Source of the DNA: Ziziphus jujuba
Lineage: Eukaryota; Streptophyta; Magnoliopsida; Rosales; Rhamnaceae
DNA: 64,000 nucleotides
NCBI RefSeq assembly: GCF_031755915.1
Contig: NC_083383.1
Coordinates: forward strand, 24,840,501 to 24,904,500
Direction: 5' to 3'
Shown here: piece after piece, positions 44,705 to 55,500 of the stretch
How the letters are laid out: each line of letters begins with the position of its first letter
Numbering within the stretch: position 1 is the first letter of the stretch
The notes under the pieces: model-generated
The model's input: the letters and a program-made list of their open reading frames with translations, nothing else
The model's database searches: none
What the model was told of the DNA's origin: nothing
Translations under genes and position numbers: made by a program

Positions 44705-46533
44705 CAGTTTTAATTATCATCTGGATCAAATGTAGTGTTATATATATATATATATATATAAATTTGTTGATACTTTTTTTCTTGAAATAAAATTAGTTGA
44801 TAATTAAATACTCTATATTATGCTATCATTTAAACTAAGATTATTGGTTCTATATATCTTTTATATTTTTTATTGTTTTTGGGTCCGGTTCTATTTATCT
44901 GTACATAATTTAAAAAAAAAAAAAACAAAATATACATTTAGTCTTTGAAAATGTAAATTTATGTCAATTTACTTTCAAATTTAATTACAAGATTAATTTA
45001 GTCAATTTAGCTTCTAAAAATTAGAAAGAACAAACCTCACTTAATAACCAGGTGGAAATGTGTTTTCCTTATGTGAAAAATAAATAAATAAATTAGGAAA
45101 GAGAAATGTGTTAGAAAAAATTAAAAAAAGCTCTAGTTGAATTACCAATTCTATACAATTCTATTATAAATTTATATTTTTATCTCATTTAAAATTACTA
45201 TAAAAGACATTTACAAATTAAATATGTTTGTATCCAAAAGTATAGGATTGAACATTTCAAATGTATTAAAAAATATATGATTGAACATCTTAAATATATT
45301 TAAAAGTATACGAGCAAATGTTTTTAGATATGAATATTTTATTTGTATTAAGATGTATGTGACTGAACATCTCAAACGCATTCAAAAATATGCAACTGAA
45401 TATTTTCAAATACAAACATTTTAAATATGTTTGGAAGTATGTTACTAAAAATTTCAAATATGTTTAAAATTATGCAATCGAATATTTTTAGAGACGTTCA
45501 TGATTTGAAACCAAATACTCCAACAAATACATCTTTCCATTATCCAAAAGTTTTGTAACTGGAAAGAAAATTTTGTAGAATTTTCATGACTATTAGTTTC
45601 GTCCAAAAACATTATGAAGAATTTTTATAGAGTGGTGTTTGATTTATAAATGATGTGTAGACAAAAAAAATTATATTTTTTGGTTTAGTTAAAACTCTAT
45701 AAATTGTAGGTATTTTAGATACTAAAATATTATATAAAATTATTTTATATTTTTTATATATTTAAATAGTAATATGTAAAGAAGAATATGTATAAAGTTA
45801 TTTTATAATTATGAAAAGAACTTCTTAAAAATTAGTTTATGCATAGCATATAAATGTCAATTATGTATTACTTAAAATAAAAATTATTTGGATATGATTA
45901 TAAAAATTTTAAAGGTTTTAAAATCTATACCATTAGTTAGATAAATTTAAAATTAGATTATTTATCAAAAACTTTTGTGGAAGGAACACTCCTTATACAT
46001 ATTGGGCTGTCTTTCTTTCTAATCATTGACGGTGACAAATCATGCATAGCAGTGCTAATTTAAAATATTTTTTAACTTTTATTTTTTAATATTAAAATCC
46101 TAATAAAAGAAAATGAATCTTTTAATAAAAGCTAATTAAATTCTTATACAAAGGATAAATAATGCTAGATTTTTATTTTTAAAAAATTAAAAATTATTTA
46201 TATTTTATTTTTTATTTTGTCATATCAATACCATATATAATAAGATAAGCTACGCCGCCTACTAATTCAAAACAACTTGCACAAAATAAGCCTATTATAT
46301 AAAAAATATATAGATATTGTAGTAGTTTAAAACATACTCCAAAATAAAATGTGATGTTCATAATTGTTCCTTGATTAAGATAATTATATACCATTTAAGG
46401 ACACCACATTAAATTCAAAATACAATAATCATTCATAATAATATTAATGAAATCTTAATACAAGTTTAGCATGAAACTTTTTATCCCTGCAGTAAAATCC
46501 GATGACAAAATATTATTTTTTTCAACTAATGGT
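44705..46533. repeat. tandem duplication upstream of the MES gene, copy 1 (long)
   Basis: Runs from TTTTAATTATCATCTGGATC, a TA microsatellite, TTCTTGAAATAAAATTAGTTG and TTAGAAAGAACAAACCTCAC, through about 700 bp unique to this copy (about 45130-45825), then TTATGCATAGCATATAAATG to TATCCCTGCAGTAAAA. Non-coding. Confidence 0.85.
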
Positions 46534-46570
46534 TATTAGTTTTAATTATCATCTGGATGGAATGTAGTGT

Positions 46571-46624
<54 letters not shown>

Positions 46625-47700
46625 TAGTTGATACTTTTTTCTTGAAATAAAATTAGTTGATAATTAATACTACATATTATGCTATCACCCGAACTAAAAT
46701 TATTAGTTCTATATATCTATTTTTCATGTTTTATTTTTTTGGATCCGGTTCCATCTATCGATACATAGTTTTTGTTTTTTTTTAATAAATATATATTTAG
46801 TCTTTGAAAATGTTAATTTATGTCAATTTACTTGTAAAATTTAATTACAGAGATTAATTTAGTCAATTTAGCCTCTAAAAATTAGAAAGAACAAACCTCA
46901 CTTAATCACCATGTGGGAATGTGTTTCCTTAATGCCAAATAAATAAATAAATTAGAAAAGAGAAATGTCATTAAAAAAATTAATTTATGCATAGCATATA
47001 AATATCACTTATGTGTTACTTAAAATAAAAAGAAAAAGTGTTTGGATATGATTATAAGAATTTTAAAGTCTTTAAGATCTATTTCATTAGGTTAGATAAA
47101 TTTAAAATTAAGATTATTTATCAAAAACTTTTGTGTAAGAAAATCTCCTTATGTATATAGGACTACCTGTTTACTTTATGTTACAAATCATACATAGCAG
47201 TATTAATTTAAAATATTTTCTTAACTTTTATTTTTAAGACTAAAATCTGATTAAGAAAAAGTAAATATTTTAATAAAAATCAATTAAATTCTTATATAAT
47301 GTGTAAATGACACTAGATTTTTCTTTTTAAAAAAATTAAAATTTTTGCATTTTATTTTTTACTCTGCCACATCAATATCATATATAAGATAGGTAGTTTA
47401 TTAAATTAAAACTATATATATAAGATAAATTAGGTAACCTATTATATTAAAACTATATCCATATTGAAGTAGCTTCAAACATACTCCAAAATAAAATGTG
47501 ATGTTCATAATTGTACCTTAATTAAGATAATTATATACCATTTAAGGACACCACATTAAACTCAAAACCAATGATCGTTAATAATAATATCAGTGGAATC
47601 ATAATACAAGTTTAGCATGAAGACTTTATATCCCTGCAGTAAAACCCAATGACAAAACGTTATTTTTTCAGCTAATGATTATTAGTTTAAATTCTCATAG
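46534..47700. repeat. tandem duplication upstream of the MES gene, copy 2 (short)
   Basis: Same order of blocks as copy 1 without the middle 700 bp. It has a longer TA run (about 46573-46620) and ends after TATCCCTGCAGTAAAACCC. Confidence 0.85.
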
Positions 47701-47759
47701 TCCAGTATCAAAATAAAATAAAATAAAAAAACCAGCTTGACAGAGATAGGAAAGGTCAA

Positions 47760-48200
47760 ATTTGCAGAGAGTTCGGGGGTCTTGATGATCTCCTTATCAC
47801 TCTCCGGCTCCGGCGAACACCGGCACAGGCCATGACGCTTTTCCTCACCGGCCAGGCTGACTCAGAAGACTCGATTTTGAGCAATACTTCCCTGAGAAGC
47901 TCCTGAGGCATGTTGGCTCAACAACTCTAACTGAGTCCATCGCATAACTTAGCCCAAGTGGTTGGCGACCCATCCTGAATGACTCTCTGGGGCCTTGACA
48001 TCCTCATGGTAAGCGAACCAATCAGCAAGAAAGCACGTTCCAGAAAGGCAGATGCTTCGAAGAGAAAGCCTACCTCAACGTGACCCAATCGATCGAGTCC
48101 CTTCCATTAGGATAAGTTTTGCCTTTGAGATAAGTTGTCCCATTCATTAGTTTTTGCTCCCAAACATCTCGCTAAGACTCTGGTCATTTTTTACCTGGCC
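47760..48200. other. GC-richer island of unknown nature
   Basis: Markedly less AT-biased than its surroundings (CTCCGGCTCCGGCGAACACC, TTTTCCTCACCGGCCAGG). A plus frame reads [20 protein letters not shown] and another [19 protein letters not shown], each soon stopped. It may be an exon fragment of a captured or dead gene. I do not recognise it. Confidence 0.35.
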
Positions 48201-49260
48201 AATCCGGTGAAACAAACATACACTAAATATTTTACACCTTCTTCACTTCATATTAAATTGAATACAATGTCTTTGAATACGAAAATATTTATCTAAGTAT
48301 GACTACTAGACTTTTTCTATAAATCAAAATATTAACTTAAAATAATAAAATTTGATATTTATTCTCATACTTTCCCTTAAAATTGGCTTTTTATAAATAT
48401 TCAAACTGATTTTTCTAAATATTAAGGAACTAAGAGCTTTTTTTATTTCCATCTAACTTAACAACGGATAAAAAAAATTATGACCTACTTTTAAAAAGAA
48501 AATTTTCTGGAACATTTTAGAGACTAAAAGTTTCAACAATTTTTTGTATTTAATTCCCGTAATATTCAATTATCACCAACATACTATCCTATGAAGATTG
48601 TAAATGATGTCGCATTTAATTTAATCCAAAATTTCGCTGTGATTTTAATTTTTGTTTTTTTTTTCATTATTATTTTTTTTGTGGGTGAATCGCTGTGATT
48701 TTTAATTGATAAAATACATGCACACTACATTGGAGGAGATTCTTCTTTCCTAAGTAGGAGTATAAATCGAAAAGAAAAGTTTTGTTATGATAAATATAAT
48801 TTAACAAGTAAAAAATTTATTTGTGAAAATTTTGGCTGGCCGTGAATTATTTACACATTTTTGTGGGTAAAGTGTGAAAATATATGGAAACAGATACTGC
48901 CATTAATGTGGAAAATCCCATATAAGATGAACAGCTGGGATTTTGTTGTTGAATAACAAACAGCTGGGATTGAAGTGAAGTGGGGGCGGTAAAAGGTGTA
49001 AAAAGTGAGAAGTGAGAAAAATAATACTTGCGAAGTTGCAAGTCGCTAAAAGCCAAAACCAACATCCAAAACCAGCAGTGTTACTTTCGTTTTATACAAA
49101 ATATTTTATATAATTTTATAAATTATCAACCGAGAGAATTCATATATACAGACAAAGACAATGACAGGGCAAGAAAAATGGAAAGTCTCTCACCGTTGAA
49201 ACAGAGGAAAACATTAAATACCTTACGAACTTCAGTTGGGTTTTTGATGTTGTAGTTCAC
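48201..49260. other. upstream intergenic DNA of the MES gene
   Basis: AT-rich, no convincing ORF (48847-49065 minus and 49028-49255 plus are unrecognised). GGGGCGGTAAAAGG at 48983 is an isolated GC-box-like word. Confidence 0.4.
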
Positions 49261-49558
49261 ATAATTCTTATTTATTATATCCAACAACCGCTCTCTTCTT
49301 CCATTTTTTCGTCACCTACTCTCTCTGTTTTTTTTCTTCCCTTTGTTTTTTTCTCTCTCTTTCTCACGGAAAAAGAGAAAAATTTTGAAGGAAGAGACCA
49401 GAGGGGACTCTTTGAATACTCTGTTTCTGTTCATACAATGCTTTGTTTCTTTGCTAATATGCTGTTTTCCCGGAAAAGTTGTTGACTTTTCAATCTGTTT
49501 TCCCTCAGTTTCCGGGAGAACAAATTTCTGGGTTTTGTTCAGAGTTCAATTTCCCAAG
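49261..49558 (+). promoter_or_regulatory. probable core promoter and 5' UTR of the MES gene
   Basis: TATTTATTATATCC at 49269-49282 could serve as TATA element. It is followed by a CT-rich tract (CTCTCTGTTTTTTTTCTTCC and TTTTTCTCTCTCTTTCTC), common around plant transcription starts. From the ATG at 49343 the frame is open and in phase with the assigned start at 49559, adding 72 codons if used. Confidence 0.5.
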
Positions 49559-52500
49559 ATGGGTAATCGATTTATATGCATGTCAAAGAAGGATACGAAG
49601 GATAATGGATCGAGAAGTAAGAGGATAAATCGGTCACAAAGGAAACTTCTTGCTGAGGAGGAGTTCTTGCACAAGCAAGCTCTGTCTATGGCTCTTAATC
49701 AGCACCAGTTGTCTCAGAGGTTTGAGGGATCGATGTCAAGGAGGATTGGGTCCACCAGCTCCCGGAGGCACAATTTCTCAGATCCATTATCTAATGGAAA
49801 ACAGGTGGGATTTCTGATTTGGTACAAACCCATATCAATGACTTTTGCTTTTTTTTTTTTTTTTCCTTTATTTTATTCTTCTGTATGTTTAATCATGGCT
49901 TTGAATTAGAGACTTTTTTATTTTCCCCCCCCCCCCTTAATGATTAGATCTGTAATAGAAAGTGGGTTTTGAAGATTAAGATCTGTAAGCCTTTGGAAAA
50001 GCCTAAAAGCTACACTATTACATGTATATATAATATAAATAAATATATATATATATATATATGTATATGAAAGGAACCTTGTAGCCAAGTTGGATAAAGT
50101 ATGCTATAATTGAGAAGATAAAAAGAAAAAGTTTTTTACACACACTTGAAAAGTGTTTCTTACCCGAAAAGAGTACGACTGCTGAACTATGCCTCGTTCC
50201 AAGATGTAGCAATTATAAAATTCTTCAGTCAGTCTAATAATCTTTACTTTACTGTTCTTTATCTAGTAGAAAAAAGGATGTCTGGAATTTTGTTTTTCCT
50301 CATGATCCGTGCGTCGATTAGAATACATAAAAGCGCACATAGATAAAACAAATTTAAAAAGTTATATCTTTAAGATTAACTTTAATCAAATTCAAATCAA
50401 TTGTGAGAAAGTAGCATGTGTCATCATAGGAGAGAGAAAAAAAAAAAAAAAACTTACAAGGGGCAAAACAGTGATGAGATGAAAGTACGAAGTAGTAAAG
50501 AGCTGTGCCGTGTAACATGCCAAATGCCATATTTTGTCATTGATAACTCTTCAATGGCACACCATTGGAAGTGTTTTTATATCCTTGGCTTGCTGTCTCA
50601 TGTGTGAGTCATTAAAGAAATATAAATGTACAGGAGTTTTCTTAGATGGTGGTATGTCAATTAGAAAATGGAGAATGGAATACGGAACTTGGTGGAGACA
50701 TCAATGACTAGTTTCTATGGTATTTAAATGGCACCTATTTGGCAAGTATGCCAAAGCCGTGAAGAAAAGTGGAATGGTATCAAGAGTTGCTAAATCAGGA
50801 AGCATTTTGGTGTAGTCGTAATTTGGACCGCAAGATTTGTTTATGATGTATCACTCAAATTCCTTTGTTCAATGATACTAAGCATAGATCTGTTTCTACT
50901 TAAGTGGTGCTTTGGCTTATCCTACCACTAACTGCACAGGAAAAATGTCATAAATGTAACTCCTTGCTGGCACTAATATGTGTGTTTAAAAATTGAAACT
51001 CGGTCGAAGTCTGCATTTCTACAGTTTTCTTTCATGGTCATGGACCATTTTTGATTGTCCATTTGCTGTGTTATCTGTCCTATACAGGCACCAGACTTCC
51101 TAGAGAATATCAAATCAAAAAAATTTATTCTAATACACGGAGAAGGGTTTGGAGCATGGTGTTGGTATAAAACAATTGCTTTGCTGGAAGAAACAGGATT
51201 AATTCCGATTGCATTTGATCTCACGGGGTCTGGTATTGATTTGACGGATAGCAACGCTGTTACTACATTGGCGGAGTATTCAAAACCATTGATTGATTAT
51301 CTACAAAACCTTCCTGAGGATGAAAAGGTTAGAAGATTTTTATGTTATATGACATGTGCTTATTTTTTTTATTCATCACATGGCACTCCACGTGGTCACC
51401 TTTTCAAATGCTTAATGCATATATTTCTGACATCTTCTGTAGGTTATTTTGGTTGGTCACAGTAGTGGAGGTGCGTGTCTCTCTTATGCATTGGAGCATT
51501 TTCCACAAAAAATCTCAAAAGCAATTTTCCTCTGTGCTACCATGGTATCCGATGGCCAGCGACCATTTGATGTATTTGCAGAAGAGGTAAGTAATTGTTG
51601 TATGTTAATCTTTTTGAAATTAAAATCATGTAGAATTGTTCATCCTTGATCAAATTAAGGTGATTCAACAAAAATGATTTGTCATATTAATTATGGCACC
51701 CTAGTTATATGAATGCTTTACGATGATTTGTCAAAATTTTGTAGATCTTATACATGTAACGGAGTACAAGGATTTTTATCCATTCCTATAAGACCTTTTA
51801 GCTTAAGCTAACAAATATAGCCATCTATAATGCACTAAATCATTGATATGCTCTTATATCTCTTCCATCAGTTATTGCCTTTCTCTTTAAATTTGTGATT
51901 TTATCAGGGTCACTGATTTCATTCATACAAAACTCTTCTCCAGAACATTGAAATAAAATTTTTCGGGATGCTGTTTGGCTTGAGTATGCAAGTGTTCTTT
52001 TTCGTCTTTTGAAAAACAAATTGGCTAAATATGTATATATATATATATATATTTTGCTTTAAAAATACAAAAAGATAGTGAAGTGAACCATCTTTTTACT
52101 GTTATGTCTTTCTTCGCCTGTGAAGATATATATTTTATATATTTTATTGAAGTTTTTAAAAATTCTAAAATACCAAACAAATTTTATAGTCTTAAAAATC
52201 ATCAGATTACAGACATTTTTTAATTCAATAAATCATATGAAAATATTACCCCCAAAAAAAAAAAATCATATGAAAACGATTATTGGATCACAAACGGGAT
52301 GTGATTTTCGCTTCCGTAATTCCGCATTTGATGTCACAGTGCCACTTGGTGAAGTTTTTATATTATCGGGGGTTTAATTTCTTTGGTGCTGACATTGGGA
52401 TTTGAGAGGAGATCTTGCAATTAGGAATTCAAATTTTTGTCATGTCCTAAAAATGTAAGACAGGTGGGGATGGAAATAAAACTGAAAATTAAAAAATAGG

Positions 52501-55500
52501 CTCTAGCATCACACTAGAATAATTTTAGAAATCAGTTCTAAAAAATTCTAGGCATCATACATAAGTTTGGTTTGCATCACACAAAATCAAAGAAATAATT
52601 CTCAGAAAAATACTTGTATTATTAATCAACTTCACTAAAAGAATTACAAAAATTCCTATTTTTTTATAATAAAATCACCTAACAATATTAGGAAAATAAA
52701 ATAATAAGAAACCTGGTTACATAAGGAAACCAAATAATAACCTTCCTAAAACTAAAATAATAATAGAAAACTTAATAAACATAATAATATTAAAACCCTA
52801 AAAATCAAATAAACATAATAATATTAAAATCATAAAACCCTAGTGATTATAATTCTATTTGATCTCCATCATTCTCCCTCTCTTAAAAAATGAGACTCCG
52901 GCGAGTTTAAAGTTGAAATCATAAAGCAATAAGCGAAACTTCAAGAATGATAGCATCAGCGGCATAAGCTCAAACTTGATGAAGAGGACCGCATGACTAG
53001 CAAATTTAGGGTCATCCAAGGTCAACGAAAGCCTTTCGTTCAAATGATCTGAGTCCAACTTGATACATTTAGGTTGTGTAGGTAGTGGTCTAAGCAAGGT
53101 GACAGGTGGTTGTGTAGATAAAAGTTCAGGTAAGATGGCAAGTTGTGTAGATAAGGGTTTTAGTAAGGTGACAGTAAGGTGACAGGTTTTGTACGTAAAT
53201 GTTTGGATAAGGATTTGGATAAGGTGACAGATTGTGTAGGTAAAAGTTCAAATAGAGATTTGGGTTGTGTAGGTGAGGGTTCAAGTAGGGATTTGGGTAA
53301 GATGGCAGATGATGTAGGTGTAGGTAAGAAGGGTTCAAGTAAGGATTCAGGTTTAGAATCAATAGGATGTCCTTCTTGAGTAAGCATACCTGCAATTTCC
53401 TCATTTGATTCTTCACTTACCGCTTTAAGATCCTTTGTAAAATCTGGTAGTTGAAGAACCTGAGCCTCAATTAACTTTTTCTCACTTTTCTATTCAAATT
53501 TTTTAATTGGAAAGAATGTCCTGCAACTTTTGTGAGTTGTTAGAGACCTTACTTGGCTTTTCCACCTTATGTTTATCCATCTCAGCTACTCTCATAGGTT
53601 TCAACACAACTTTTCTATTATTAAACATGAAAGCGTAAATGTTTTCTCTTCCATAGTGAAACACATCTCTATCATAAAGCCAATGACGACCAAGAAGAAT
53701 ATGTGGAATCACATCACACCAAATAGAATCATTATAACTTCCACATGAAAAAGAAGTGAGGCAGCCTTGAGTTACAGGAATTGAAGTACTGTCAATCCAT
53801 GCTGCCTTATATGAATGTGGATATGGTTCAATAGGAAGTTTTAATCGCTCTACCATAGATGCCGAAACAACATTCATGGTACTACCACTGATAAGCTTTT
53901 GTGCTTGATTTCCACAACAAACTAATATTTGGAAAATAGATGTGCGTTTCCAATCTTCCTTCTCATCTTTCGGAATTGAGAGAGTATACCTAACAACAGC
54001 AATTAATGAAGCATCTATTTCATCTTCTTCCAAATCATCTAGATTATAGATGCTGTAGTCAAAGTTTTTTTTCATCCTCTCCCTTTTGTTGATCTGGTTT
54101 TTTTTCATGTTTTCTACCAAGATGTAAATTTTTCTTGGAACAATTGTATGCCATGTAACCAGGCTGTCCACATTTGAAACATTTGTGGCCCTTTTTTCTA
54201 AAATCAGAGCATCAAAAGTAGATTCCTTGGACTTTGTGGGCTGATTAGATGGTTAATTCGCTGTAGTTCCAATGCTTTGATTCAATGTTGCATCAGGTCT
54301 CTTGAAACTTCCAAGATACTCGTCCAAATCCAAAGAAACTTGAAAAGCTTGCTCCAAACTGTAAATGGGTTGTCATAACAGATCCCTTCTGATGTCAAGC
54401 CTAAAACCAGATTTAAACCTTGTTGGTGTTTGCCTTGAATCTTCAAGTATTTGACTTCGAGTCTTCAATTCATCAAACTTTTGCATATATTCAGCAACTA
54501 ACATATTATTTTGCTTCAAGTTGATTGCTTGCTCACATAATTTGTCATAAAGCTTAGCTTTCATCTCTTGCCAATTACCAATGAGTGGTAGTCCCATTCT
54601 CCGTAAGTCTCCTTCAACACCCATCCACTAAATTTTAGCAAGACCTATTAGTTTCATCCTAGCAAATCTTACTCTCCGATCATCTTCTATATCGTACCAA
54701 TCAAAACATTCTTCAATGGAAGAAAGCCAATCAGCAAATTCGGTTGGATTTACCTTACCTTCGAAATCAGGTACTTCAATTTTTACACTCTTGGTGAAGT
54801 CCTCAAAAGTATTGTGACTTTGTTGTGTCGATTGAAATATCTCTCTCATCCAATTAGATATTTGCTGGACTGTAGGAAAGGGTATTAGAGCAGCTGTCTT
54901 TGGTGGCTGCATCTCTTGATTTTTATCATCATTGGCTTCAAAAATCTCATCTTGTTCATTGTTAATTGAGGAACTATTAGGCAGAAATAGTTGTGCTTCA
55001 ATATTGCTAACCCGAGCTTCAATGTTGCTAACTGAACAGTAAAAAACTCCACTTATTCTACCATATGAATAAATAGTTCTTCAGACACTGTTCAGGCTGT
55101 GTAGGGTTACTGTTTACAAGATCTGTTCACGGGCTGTTCATGCGGTACTGGGTACTGTTCACACAGCGAGGGTTGGATCCTTGCTCTGATACCAAATTGA
55201 TGTAGGACAGATGGGAAAGAAAAGAAAACTGAAAATTAAAAAATAGGCTATGGTATCACACTAGAACAATTTTAGGAATCAGTTTAAAAAAACCTAGGTA
55301 TTACACCTAAGTTTGGTTTGCATCACACAAAACCCGAGAAATAATTCTCAGAAAAATACTTGTATTATTAATCAACTTCACTAAAAGAATTACAAAAATG
55401 CCTATTTATAATAAAATCACCTAATAATATTAGAAAACTAAAATAATAGGAAACCTAGTTACATAAGGAAACCAAATAATAACCTTTCTAAAACTAAAAT

